DNA of 64,000 nt, from NCBI GenBank assembly GCA_942490705.1, contig CALNXY010000004.1:211092-275091 (forward strand). The letters are read 5' to 3'. Origin of the DNA: JAGRCP01 sp942490705. GTDB lineage: Bacteria; Chloroflexota; Anaerolineae; Caldilineales; Caldilineaceae. The notes beneath the pieces were generated by a model, which ran no database searches, was not told where the DNA came from, and worked only from the letters and a program-made list of their open reading frames with translations. Positions 16,740-25,699 of the stretch are shown one piece after another; position 1 is the first letter of the stretch, and each line of letters starts with the position of its first letter. A program made the position numbers and the translations under genes.

Positions 16740-19205
16740 ATGTTGACGAACACCATCATCGTCATTGTTTCGGTTCTGATTGCCCTGATCGCCCTGTGGG
16801 GCGGTTTCTTTTTCTACGTTTATTGGTTCCGCATTCAGCGACCGGTCCCCGACCTAACGGGCTTGTATACATTGCCTACGCTTGAAGCACCCGTGCAAGT
16901 CAAGCGCGATAAGCATGGCATCCCCCACATCTATGCGCAAAGCGAGGCCGATCTCTACCGCGCCCAGGGCTATGTCCACGCCCAGGATCGTCTCTGGCAG
17001 ATGGAGCAGAGCCGGCGCACGGCATTTGGTCGCCTGAGCGAAATTTTTGGCGAGGCCGCGCTCGAGGCCGACCGCTTTGCCCGCATCATGGGCTTTGGCC
17101 GCGCGGCAGAGCAGGAGTTGGCCGCGCTTGATGCCGAGACGCTGCAAGTCTTAAGCTGGTATGCCGAAGGGGTCAACGCTTACCTCGGAAATGATCCCGA
17201 CCGGCTCGCCGCTGAATTCAACCTGCTGCGCTTTCAGCCCGAGCCCTGGTCACCGCTGGATACGCTGGCCTACAGCAAGACCATGTCATGGGCGCTGAGC
17301 ATCAACTGGGAGAGCGAGTTGACACGCATGCGCCTGGTCCAGCAGATGGGCCCTCTACGCGCCATGGAATTGGAGCCCGACTACCCAGGATCGAATCCGC
17401 TGACGCTGGAGGGGGTTGGCAGCGAAGAGATGACGCGCATGCTCTCTACGGCCGGCCTCTTGCTCAACCAATATGAGGGCATCAAAGCGTGGCTGGGCAC
17501 TGCTGGCGATGGCCAGGGCAGCAACAGCTGGGTGCTTGGGCCTCAGAAAACAATGAACGAACTGCCGCTTCTCTGCAGCGATCCCCATCTTTCTCTTCAG
17601 ATTCCCGGCGTTTGGTATGAAAACCATCTTCACGCACCTGGGATCAACGTCAGCGGCGTTTCGTTTATCGGTTCACCCGGCGTCATGATCGGCCACAACG
17701 AGCATGTTGCCTGGGGCATCACCAACGGCTTTGCCGATGTCCAGGATCTCTACATGGAACGGCCACATGCCGACGATCCGACGCGCTTTGCGTGGGGCGA
17801 AACCTGGGAGCAGGCTGAGGTGATCGAGGAGACGATCTCGATCCGCAAGCAAGCGCCACACGTTGAAGAGGTGGTGATCACGCGTCATGGCCCGTTGATT
17901 ACAGGCTTGCTCGCAACGGAACCTGACGCTGACCGTCTCAACCTTGTGCCGCTGGCCATACGGTGGGCCGGCCATATGCCCGGCAACTCCATGCGTGCGG
18001 TCTATCGTCTCAACCATGCCCAAAATTGGGATGAGTTTCAGGCCGCCGTCGCTGACTGGGATGCTGCGCCCCAGAACTTCACCTATGCCGATGTGGGCGG
18101 CAATATTGGCTACGTGCTTGGCGGCTCGATCCCCCAACGCGATGAGCAGATCCTTGGCCTGGTCCCGACACCCGGTTGGACGGCGCAACACGAATGGCCC
18201 GGCATGATTGCCAAGCATGAATTGCCGCGCCTCTACAATCCTGCCTCCGGCATGATCGTCACGGCCAACAATAAGATAATTGGTGACGACTACCCCTATT
18301 TCCTGGGGATCGAATTTGACCCCGGATGGCGTGCGGCACGGATTGAAGAACTGCTCACGAAGAAAGCGCGCCACTCGGCCCGCGATATGGAAGAGATCCA
18401 GCTGGATACGGGCAGCAGCTATGCAGCCGAGCTAGCGCCCTGGCTGGCCATGCTGAACAGCAATGAAAACTGGGAAAGCATTGCGCTGCGGGCCATCCGC
18501 AACTGGAATTACCGCATGGATCCAGACAGCGAAGCCGCGCTGATCTTTCACTACACGCTGATTCACCTGTTGGACATGGTCTACAGCGACAAGATCGCTA
18601 CCGGACTGCGGGGTTTCCGTGGCATGGCGATGAGCCCGCTCTTCCTGATTCATGGATTTAGTCTGCGTGCGGAAACGCGCCTGCTTGAACTCATCAACGA
18701 GCACGCTGAATCGATCTGGTACATGGAGGCCAAAACTCGCCGTTCACGCACGCGGGAGGAACTGCTGCAAGAGGCGCTCTCGGCGGCGGTGCGCGATATC
18801 CGCAAGCAAATTTCTGACAACGCGCTCAAGTGGGATTGGGGCCGCAGCCATCAGATTCGCTACGTCCATGCGCTAGGCAGCGCACGCTTCCTGCGTCGCT
18901 TTTTCAACCGCGGTCCGTTTCCGATCGGCGGCGATGGCACGACGCCTATGTTGGCGCGTCAGGCGCCCGAATTGCCGCCTGGCCTCGTGCAGGTATTGCC
19001 CTCCTATCGCCAGATCTACGAAGTCGGCGCCTGGGATCGGGCCCAGACTGTGACCACCGCAGGGCAGTCCGGCCATCCGCTGAGCGACCACTACGACGAC
19101 CAGATTGCTATGTTCTGTGAAGGCGTTTATCACCCTATGCCCTGGAGCGACGACGCCGTTGACGAGGCGACCGTCTACCTGATGACACTGTCACCCGATC
19201 ATTGA
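16740..19205 (+). CDS. Penicillin acylase family protein (Ntn hydrolase)
   Basis: 821 residues from ATG 16740, preceded by TAGGAAG with 8-base spacing; TTG 16734 is too close to that site. An N-terminal hydrophobic segment (about residues 5-25) suggests export or membrane anchoring. Family features are VKRDKHGIPHIYAQSEADLY, GYVHAQDRLWQMEQSRR and the autocatalytic site GQGSNSW, where Ser261 would become the N-terminal nucleophile of the beta subunit. Downstream TANNKIIGDDYPYFLG and the C-terminal QSGHPLSDHYDDQ stretch also fit. Relatives cleave penicillins, acyl-homoserine lactones or cyclic imides. The natural substrate here is unknown. Confidence 0.92.
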   Translation: MLTNTIIVIVSVLIALIALWGGFFFYVYWFRIQRPVPDLTGLYTLPTLEAPVQVKRDKHGIPHIYAQSEADLYRAQGYVHAQDRLWQMEQSRRTAFGRLSEIFGEAALEADRFARIMGFGRAAEQELAALDAETLQVLSWYAEGVNAYLGNDPDRLAAEFNLLRFQPEPWSPLDTLAYSKTMSWALSINWESELTRMRLVQQMGPLRAMELEPDYPGSNPLTLEGVGSEEMTRMLSTAGLLLNQYEGIKAWLGTAGDGQGSNSWVLGPQKTMNELPLLCSDPHLSLQIPGVWYENHLHAPGINVSGVSFIGSPGVMIGHNEHVAWGITNGFADVQDLYMERPHADDPTRFAWGETWEQAEVIEETISIRKQAPHVEEVVITRHGPLITGLLATEPDADRLNLVPLAIRWAGHMPGNSMRAVYRLNHAQNWDEFQAAVADWDAAPQNFTYADVGGNIGYVLGGSIPQRDEQILGLVPTPGWTAQHEWPGMIAKHELPRLYNPASGMIVTANNKIIGDDYPYFLGIEFDPGWRAARIEELLTKKARHSARDMEEIQLDTGSSYAAELAPWLAMLNSNENWESIALRAIRNWNYRMDPDSEAALIFHYTLIHLLDMVYSDKIATGLRGFRGMAMSPLFLIHGFSLRAETRLLELINEHAESIWYMEAKTRRSRTREELLQEALSAAVRDIRKQISDNALKWDWGRSHQIRYVHALGSARFLRRFFNRGPFPIGGDGTTPMLARQAPELPPGLVQVLPSYRQIYEVGAWDRAQTVTTAGQSGHPLSDHYDDQIAMFCEGVYHPMPWSDDAVDEATVYLMTLSPDH

Positions 19206-19257
19206 CACCCGATCATTCAATAACCCTAGTGCTCAATTGTGATGGGCAGAATGCTGG

Positions 19258-21135
19258 TTACAGCGGCCAGAAAACCGGAATGAGGAGCGTGGCCAGCAGC
19301 CAGCAGATGACGCTCAGCACCGACCCCATGCGCAAGTAGTCGCCGAATGAATAGCCGCCCGGCCCCATCACGATGGCATTGGTCTGATAGCCAATTGGCG
19401 TCAGAAAACTGGCGCTGGCGGCAAACGCAATGGCCATGAGCAGCGGTTTGGCGTCAATGCCCAAGCTAAGCGAGAGGTTGAGCGCGATCGGCGTGAGGAG
19501 GACAGCGACGGCGTTGTTGGAGATAACCTGGGTGAGCAGATTTGCCATCAAGTAGAAAATTGACAGAAAGACGACCGGTGGCGCACCGCCCAGTAGCGTC
19601 ACGATGTTGTCGACGATCAGTTCGGCCAGACCGGTGGTCTGCATGGCCAGGCCGATGGGAATGGTGCCGGCGAGCAGAAAGAGCGTGCTGGCGTCGAGCG
19701 CGCGCAATGCCTCGTCGATCCGTAGGCATTTGGTCATCACCATCAGCGTTGCGCCGGCCAGAGCCAGCGTTACGATCGGAATCGATGTGATCGTGGCCAG
19801 GACCACAACGCCCAACATGATCAGTAGCGCTACCCGGTTCTTGGTGGTGCGCAGAATCGCGCTGTCGACGCCCTCAACGAGCATCATCTTGCCCCGATCG
19901 CTGACCGCCTGCAACTCTCCCGGCAGCCCCTGGAGCAGCAGCACGTCACCAGGGGCCAGACGCATCTCGCGCAGGCCGGTGACCTGCTGACGGCCATTGT
20001 GCTGGAGTCCCATGATTTTGACCCCAAATTGCGTATTTAGGTCCAGGCTGCCGATCAGCCGGCCTGCGTAGGGCGAGTCGGGCAGGACGACGGCCTCAAT
20101 CACCTTGCGCTCTACATCATCGACGGGGACGCGCTGGCTGTCCTCCAGCACCGACATCAACGCCGTGCCCATGGATTCGGCAAAGAGGGAGATCTTTTTG
20201 GGCGTGCCCGCCACGACCATCACATCGCCGGCCTGGAGCATCAAACCCTGCGTTGCTTCGGCCCGATAGGTGTCGGGCGAACGAATGACCTCCAGCAACT
20301 CTAGGGTCTCGCTGTTGTCTTCTTGCTCGCCGGAGGCGCGTGGCGGATTCTCAATGCGGCGGTGCTGGGTGCCGATCCGGCGCGGTGCACGGCGTTCGCC
20401 CTCTGCGATGTGCTCGAATACCGCTTCCGCAGGCAGGCCAACCACACCGCTGCCCTGGTTGACCACCAGCTCGGAAATGTAGGCGTTCTGCTTGTCAGAA
20501 ATGAGGCTGGTTAGCGGTGGTGCATGGTTTGGCAGCAGACGCTGGCTCACCAAAACGATGTAGACGATACCCACAATGGTGAAGACGATGCCCAAGGGCA
20601 GAAAGTCGAAGATGGTAAAGCCGGGTCCACCCGCCTCGCGATAGAGGCCGTCGATCAGAATGTTGGTGCTTGTGCCCAGCAGCGTCATCGTGCCGCCGAG
20701 GATCGAAAAGTAGCTCAGAGGGATCAGCAGCTTGGACGGCCGGATTCCGATTTGACCGCTCAACGAGAGGATCACGGGGACCATCATGACCACGACCGGC
20801 GTATTGTTGACAAACGCGCTGGCTACGGCCACGATGACGCCAAGATATAGCATGAGCCGCAGGGGGCTGCCCCGGGCCTTGCGCGCCAGAAAGACCGTAA
20901 CGGCTTCCAAAGCGCCGGTGCGCAAGAGGCCGCCGCTCAGCACGAACATTGCGGCGACAGTGATGGTTGCCGTGCTGGCAAAGCCCGAGATGGCTTGAGA
21001 CGCACTGAGCAGGCCCGTAAACGCCAGCGCCGAAATCGACGCCAATGCCGTCACCTCGGTCGGCACCCAGCGCGTCATGTATAGAATTGTCGTGACCATC
21101 AAGATGATGATCAGCAGCCATTGATCGAGTGTCAT
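19258..21135 (-). CDS. SLC13/DASS-family permease with two central TrkA-C domains
   Basis: 625 residues from ATG 21135 (TTG 21159 adds eight residues; neither has a Shine-Dalgarno site). Layout: N-terminal membrane half with VNNTPVVVMMVPVI and LGTSTNILIDGL, a soluble middle (about 220-420) with two RCK-C/TrkA-C-like segments (ending VMVVAGTPKKI and GDVLLLQGLPGEL), then the C-terminal membrane half with SNNAVAVLLTPIA. This is the sodium-coupled anion (dicarboxylate/sulfate) transporter layout. TrkA-C domains usually bind nucleotides or other small ligands. The transported ion cannot be told. It is convergent with the acylase gene, 52 bases away. Confidence 0.88.
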   Translation of the reverse strand: MTLDQWLLIIILMVTTILYMTRWVPTEVTALASISALAFTGLLSASQAISGFASTATITVAAMFVLSGGLLRTGALEAVTVFLARKARGSPLRLMLYLGVIVAVASAFVNNTPVVVMMVPVILSLSGQIGIRPSKLLIPLSYFSILGGTMTLLGTSTNILIDGLYREAGGPGFTIFDFLPLGIVFTIVGIVYIVLVSQRLLPNHAPPLTSLISDKQNAYISELVVNQGSGVVGLPAEAVFEHIAEGERRAPRRIGTQHRRIENPPRASGEQEDNSETLELLEVIRSPDTYRAEATQGLMLQAGDVMVVAGTPKKISLFAESMGTALMSVLEDSQRVPVDDVERKVIEAVVLPDSPYAGRLIGSLDLNTQFGVKIMGLQHNGRQQVTGLREMRLAPGDVLLLQGLPGELQAVSDRGKMMLVEGVDSAILRTTKNRVALLIMLGVVVLATITSIPIVTLALAGATLMVMTKCLRIDEALRALDASTLFLLAGTIPIGLAMQTTGLAELIVDNIVTLLGGAPPVVFLSIFYLMANLLTQVISNNAVAVLLTPIALNLSLSLGIDAKPLLMAIAFAASASFLTPIGYQTNAIVMGPGGYSFGDYLRMGSVLSVICWLLATLLIPVFWPL

Positions 21136-21340
21136 CAAAAACCGGTGTGATTGCGGCAACCGTACCGACAGGATGGGTCTATGGACAAATGTGCTCGTCC
21201 CCTTGAGTCTACATTACACGAGGGGCATGGGCTAATTGCTACAATCTGTACCACCGGCTATTATGGAGGCCGAGATTTCGGTCACCGTGCAACCACGTCA
21301 CTGGGTTCTCTTGAATCGTTCTGAACGATGAGTATCGGTC

Positions 21341-22117
21341 ATGCTGCGTTTGCTTGCCTGGCGCCTTTGCCTCGAATTTTGGAATTTCTTGGCCTGGCTT
21401 CTCCAATTCGTCCCGTTCTCATTTTTCCAAAGATTTGATCGATCGGTCGATTACTTTGCATTTGGAGCCAACTTGGATCCGAGCGTTCTGGCCCGGCGCA
21501 CCATGCGCGTGCGCGGCGAAGCTGAGATTCTGCTACGCGATCACGCGCTCTACTTCAATCAGCCCGGCCCCTTTGAAAGCTTTGGCTTTGCCTCGGTTGA
21601 AGCTGCGCCCGGGCGGCTGGCCTACGGCAAAGTGCTGACGATCGGGCGGATCGATGCCATGCGCATGGATTTTTATGAGGTCGTGCCCTTCATTCATCGC
21701 CATCGTCGCGTTTGGGTGGAACAGGACGGACGACGCATCTTCTTCTATCAGGCGACCCATCCACGCGACGGACAGATCCCCACACGTGAATACCTGGACA
21801 AGATTCTCTACTCAGCCGAGCGCTCGTCAATCATCCCGGCTGAATTGCTGCAAGAGTTACGCAGTACGCCCACGCTCACCGAATTGACCCCACGTCAGGA
21901 CCCGACCTTTCTCTTCGAGCGCTACGGCAGCGGCCCGACGTGGCTCGTCAACTGGCTTCGGGCGTATGATCGCCGCGGCGTGGCGCTTTTTCGCCGCCTC
22001 TATCCGATGACCCTTTTCGGCCGCTGGATTCGCCCGCAACTGCCGAGTGATTCCTCGTTCAATGCGAATCGGCCCGTCACGCCGCCGCCCACACAACCAG
22101 AGTCCGTATCCGACTAG
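21341..22117 (+). CDS. Gamma-glutamylcyclotransferase-like protein with hydrophobic N-terminus
   Basis: 258 residues. After a hydrophobic, aromatic N-terminal segment (residues 1-30, LAWRLCLEFWNFLAWLLQFV), the protein shows the GGCT/AIG2 fold entry YFAFGANLDPSVLARR, then GFASVEAAPGRLAYGKVLTI. The N-terminal helix may anchor it to the membrane. The catalytic Glu of GGCT is not clearly placed; RMDFYEVVPF contains a candidate. Function is therefore tentative: 5-oxoproline release from gamma-glutamyl peptides, or a derived role. The C-terminal 25 residues are Pro/Thr-rich and look disordered. Confidence 0.6.
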   Translation: MLRLLAWRLCLEFWNFLAWLLQFVPFSFFQRFDRSVDYFAFGANLDPSVLARRTMRVRGEAEILLRDHALYFNQPGPFESFGFASVEAAPGRLAYGKVLTIGRIDAMRMDFYEVVPFIHRHRRVWVEQDGRRIFFYQATHPRDGQIPTREYLDKILYSAERSSIIPAELLQELRSTPTLTELTPRQDPTFLFERYGSGPTWLVNWLRAYDRRGVALFRRLYPMTLFGRWIRPQLPSDSSFNANRPVTPPPTQPESVSD

Positions 22118-22179
22118 AGCGTATCTTCCGTCACACCGCCAAGGTTTCCCCGCCTTACGGCCATACCACTGGAGTCTAT

Positions 22180-22749
22180 GTGTCGCTTAATCCGACTGAC
22201 CAATTGTTTGAAGAATTTCCCCGCCTGGAAAGCACGCGGCTACGTCTGCGCCCGCTCGACGCCGACGATGCAGATGCGCTCTTTGCAATTTTTGCAGACG
22301 AAGAAGTCACGCGCCACTATGATCTGGAGACCTTTTGCGAGCTGGATGAAGCGGCCGACCTGATTGAATTTGTGCTCGAAAGCTATGAGGCTGAACGACA
22401 GGTCCGCTGGGGTATCGTGCGTACGGCAGACGACCAACTAGTGGGGACGTGTGGTTTTGTCTGGCTGCGACAGCATAGCGCCGAAATCGGCTATGATTTG
22501 ATGCGCAGCGCCTGGGGCAATGGCTACATGTATGAAGCGCTGATGGCCCTGCTCGACTATGCGTTTGAGGAGTTGACGCTCAATCGGATTGAGGCGTTGG
22601 TGATGCCGGGCAATGCGCGCTCTCGCCGGCTGCTGGCGCGCCTGGGCTTCGTCCACGAAGGCACCCTGCGCCAATACGATTACTTCAAGGGCGCGTTCCA
22701 CGATATGGAAATGCATGCGCTGTTGCGTGACGACCGCACTTGGTCATGA
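22180..22749 (+). CDS. RimJ/RimL-type GNAT acetyltransferase
   Basis: 189 residues from GTG 22180. It has the classic RimJ/L signature: ESTRLRLRPLDADDADALF at the N-terminus, WGNGYMYEALMALLDYAFEE as the acetyl-CoA loop and helix, and NARSRRLLARLGFVHEGTLR near the end. These enzymes acetylate protein N-termini or small amines. The substrate is unknown. It is convergent with the marR gene, 18 bases away. Confidence 0.88.
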   Translation: MSLNPTDQLFEEFPRLESTRLRLRPLDADDADALFAIFADEEVTRHYDLETFCELDEAADLIEFVLESYEAERQVRWGIVRTADDQLVGTCGFVWLRQHSAEIGYDLMRSAWGNGYMYEALMALLDYAFEELTLNRIEALVMPGNARSRRLLARLGFVHEGTLRQYDYFKGAFHDMEMHALLRDDRTWS

Positions 22750-22767
22750 TCGCCACGGCGCCTTGCG

Positions 22768-23247
22768 CTACTCTGCGACTGCTGTGACCGCCCTCTGTTC
22801 GGTACGTCCAATGCCCAGTTTTTTGCAAAGCCGCGCCAGTTCGCGCTGTTCCGCCGGCGTGAGTGCGGCCATTTCTTCCGTGACCGCCGCCACGTGGCCG
22901 GGAAAGATGCGACTAATCATGGCGCGCCCGTCGTCGGTCAGCGAGATGAGCATGACCCGACGATCTTCCTCCGAGCGCGTGCGCTGGACCAGACCCCGCT
23001 TGCAGAGATTATCGATCACCAGCGTCATGTTGCCGCCACTCTTTAACAACTTGTCACCAATCTGGCGCTGGGACATGGGTCCCAAGTGGTAGACAGTCTC
23101 CAAAACGCCAAACTGGGTTGTCGTCAATTCTTCCATCGTATGGTGGCTGGCCAGTCGCGCCGAAAACGCGTCGGTCGCCCGCGAAAGCTTGATGAAGGTA
23201 TCCAACGCTTGGACTTGCTCTTCGGGACCAGCATAGTGGGTGGGCAT
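22768..23247 (-). CDS. MarR-family transcriptional regulator
   Basis: 159 residues from ATG 23247, with GGAGGGAG 3-10 bases upstream; the longer frame to 23289 is not needed. It has the winged-helix body TTTQFGVLETVYHLGPMSQR, QIGDKLLKSGGNMTLVIDNL and the wing RSEEDRRVMLISLTDDGR. It would act as a dimeric DNA-binding repressor responding to phenolics or oxidants. An AT-rich stretch (TTTAATATCTAACAATATAC, about 23327-23346) in front of it is a candidate operator region. The genes it controls are not evident. Confidence 0.9.
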   Translation of the reverse strand: MPTHYAGPEEQVQALDTFIKLSRATDAFSARLASHHTMEELTTTQFGVLETVYHLGPMSQRQIGDKLLKSGGNMTLVIDNLCKRGLVQRTRSEEDRRVMLISLTDDGRAMISRIFPGHVAAVTEEMAALTPAEQRELARLCKKLGIGRTEQRAVTAVAE

Positions 23248-23437
23248 GGCTCCCTCCGTTCTTGTGGAGATGTGCTCGAAGGCGCACACTGCTTTTTCGG
23301 CTAAAAAGTAGCTACATTGGGAAAGATTTAATATCTAACAATATACATCGGTAGCCCGTTGCCGCCAAATCACTTTTTTACCGTTCTATTCGGCGTTGGG
23401 TTTGGCCAACGTCGCGCTCCAACGTACAATAACGCTT

Positions 23438-24067
23438 ATGGCTATTCTACTCGCTTCCAATCCCGAACTCGTGCTGATTCACGCTCGACGCGTTGGCGAC
23501 GATGGCTTCGTGGCCCTGCTTTCCGACGGCGAAAGTCTTTTTGCCGATGCCCTAACCGCGGTCGTGGACGACTTGATTGCAGTAGACATCAATGGGCCAC
23601 GATTGAGCCGCGTCAATTTTGACGCCGTCGCCTTAGTTATCCTGGACCTGCCCTCAGAAACGCTGCTTGGTCCTATGGGGCGACGACTGGTTGACGCTCT
23701 CGGTCATCTGGCTCGGGAGGAACTGACTTTGGCCTTTATGGGCGAGGGCGCGGCTGCGACCGGTCTCTTTCTCGTAGATGGCATCACCGCAGGTCTCAAC
23801 CTGATTCCTCAAGCCGTAGTCGTCCCTGATGTACAAGGCGTTGCCGACCTCCAGGCGCTGCTGGCGCGTATGAGTACACAAGGCGTGCGTCTTCTGGCCA
23901 TGGACGCGCCGGTGAGCGTTGTCTATGAATACGCCGACGACAGTGTCGCTGTTGAAGGCAGCGGTAACGCGCTGCTTGTCTCCTTTGTCCACGGGGCGGA
24001 TGAGCTTCATCCCACGGCCCGCATCCACGCCTTGACCATGGGCATGCGCGACACCTGGCCCGCTTAG
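23438..24067 (+). CDS. Uncharacterised protein, remotely cyanophycinase/type-1 GATase-like
   Basis: 209 residues from ATG 23438 (a -10-like TACAAT lies 15 bases upstream, so it may have a very short leader). Alpha/beta pattern with ELTLAFMGEGAAATGLFLVD, NLIPQAVVVPDV and the C-terminal GSGNALLVSF resembles the end of S51/cyanophycinase-like proteins. The nucleophile motif GxSAGA is absent (GEGAAATG instead), so activity is doubtful. It ends 13 bases before a tandem SDR gene and is probably co-transcribed with it. Confidence 0.45.
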   Translation: MAILLASNPELVLIHARRVGDDGFVALLSDGESLFADALTAVVDDLIAVDINGPRLSRVNFDAVALVILDLPSETLLGPMGRRLVDALGHLAREELTLAFMGEGAAATGLFLVDGITAGLNLIPQAVVVPDVQGVADLQALLARMSTQGVRLLAMDAPVSVVYEYADDSVAVEGSGNALLVSFVHGADELHPTARIHALTMGMRDTWPA

Positions 24068-24080
24068 TCCATTGGCCTCC

Positions 24081-25652
24081 ATGAACCGAACCATTCTCAT
24101 CACAGGCGCAACCGACGGCATTGGCCTGGCCCTGGCCCGAGGCTATGCCGCAGAGAGCGCACGCCTCGTCCTGGTTGGCCGGCGCGCGCGGGCAGATCTG
24201 GATGATCCGCTCTTTACGGATGAGACGTATTGCCGGGTTGATCTGGGTGATACAGATTGTGCCGAGCAGATCTCCGCCTGGCTCGACGCCCGTAAAATCA
24301 CGAGCCTGGATTTGTTGATCAATAATGCCGCACTGGGCTACGTGGGAGCGGTCGGCGAACAGCCGGCTTCCAGCATCCGCACGCTGGAGGCGGTCAACCT
24401 GCGTGCGCCGATTGCCATCACCCATCGACTTTTGGCACGGGTGGAGCAAGCGGCTGGGCGCGTGGTCTTCATCGGCTCTGTGGCGTCGGTGCTGCCATCG
24501 CCCACCTATGCCGTCTACAGCGCAACCAAAGCTGCACTCGATGCGTTTGTGCGCAGCCTTCAGGTTGAACTCAGCGCAACGGACAGCCCGGCGCGCGCGC
24601 TCATGGTCCATCCCGGCGCCACGCGCACCGGCATGCATGCCAAGACCGGCGTGACGCGTGAGCAGCTGGACTGGACCAAATTCACGCCGGCTGAAACCGT
24701 TGCGGCGCAGATTGCTGCGCAAATCGACGGCAGCCGGCGCACGGCGGCCGTCGGCTTGACCAACAACCTGGCCTACCAGTCCCTGCGCCGCTGGCCCGAG
24801 CCTCTGGAATGGGCCATGCACCGGCAAGGTACCAAACGCATGTATCGCCAGGGCGAGCGCCATTGCGTCATCACCGGCGGCGCCGACGGCATCGGCCGCG
24901 CGCTGGTCCTGGCTTTTGGCGCAGCCGGCTACCGCATCACGGCCATCGACCGTGACCCTGAACAGTCCATGCGCACCCAGGCTGAACTGATCAACAGCGG
25001 GGGACGCGGCCGTTTTCTGATGGCCGATTTGCGGGACGAAGATGATCTCGCACACGTTCTGCGTACGTTGGCGGAGAGGCCGCCGATCGACGTCGTGATT
25101 CATAACGCCGGTATTAGCGCAGCTGGGCTCTTTGCACGCTTGCCGCTTGATGGCCAACTCGCAGTGCTCGACGTCAACTTCTTGGCGCCCTTGCTCTTGA
25201 CCCAGGGCGTCTTGGCCGGCGGGTTGCTCACTGATGAGGCGACGCTCGTCTTTATTTCGTCACTCTCCCACTTTGCCGGCTACCCCGGTGCTGCGGTCTA
25301 TGCCGCGAGCAAAGCGGGCGTGGCATCGTATGCGCGCAGTTTGGCGGTGGCGCTGGCGCCGGCGGGGCAACGGACACTCACCATCTATCCCGGCCCGACG
25401 CGAACGGCTCATGCGCGACGCTACAGCCCTGACAACAGTCGCGAAGCCAAACGTATGTCACCGGAACGACTCGCCGAGCAGATACTCTTTGCCGTGAGCC
25501 GCGGCAAGCGCCAGCTCATTCCCGGTCCAGCCAACGAAGGCTTTGCCCTGGCCGGCCGTCTCTTCCCCAGCTTGACAGACGCAATCATGCGCAAGACAAT
25601 GCTGGAGAAAATCATTGCACAAGAAGCGACTGAGAGTTCGGAGTCAGCCTAG
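24081..25652 (+). CDS. Tandem short-chain dehydrogenase/reductase (two SDR domains)
   Basis: 523 residues from ATG 24081. Two complete SDR units are fused. Unit 1 (about 1-245) has TGATDGIG at residues 8-15, NNAALGYVG, an active-site Ser in FIGSVAS and YSATK near 144. Unit 2 (about 262-523) has TGGADGIG, HNAGISAAG, FISSLSH and YAASK near 415. Both therefore keep the Ser-Tyr-Lys triad and the NAD(P)-binding glycines. SDRs are normally single-domain, so two intact catalytic units in one chain suggest consecutive oxidoreductions or an internal dimer. Substrates are unknown. Confidence 0.85.
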   Translation: MNRTILITGATDGIGLALARGYAAESARLVLVGRRARADLDDPLFTDETYCRVDLGDTDCAEQISAWLDARKITSLDLLINNAALGYVGAVGEQPASSIRTLEAVNLRAPIAITHRLLARVEQAAGRVVFIGSVASVLPSPTYAVYSATKAALDAFVRSLQVELSATDSPARALMVHPGATRTGMHAKTGVTREQLDWTKFTPAETVAAQIAAQIDGSRRTAAVGLTNNLAYQSLRRWPEPLEWAMHRQGTKRMYRQGERHCVITGGADGIGRALVLAFGAAGYRITAIDRDPEQSMRTQAELINSGGRGRFLMADLRDEDDLAHVLRTLAERPPIDVVIHNAGISAAGLFARLPLDGQLAVLDVNFLAPLLLTQGVLAGGLLTDEATLVFISSLSHFAGYPGAAVYAASKAGVASYARSLAVALAPAGQRTLTIYPGPTRTAHARRYSPDNSREAKRMSPERLAEQILFAVSRGKRQLIPGPANEGFALAGRLFPSLTDAIMRKTMLEKIIAQEATESSESA

Positions 25653-25699
25653 ACGCAGGCTCTGGCCCTTTCCCTCACCTATCAGAACCCATCAGAACA

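Noticed and set aside
23327..23346. AT-rich stretch as a definite MarR operator
   Set aside because: It lacks a clean inverted repeat, so it is mentioned only as a candidate in the MarR entry.
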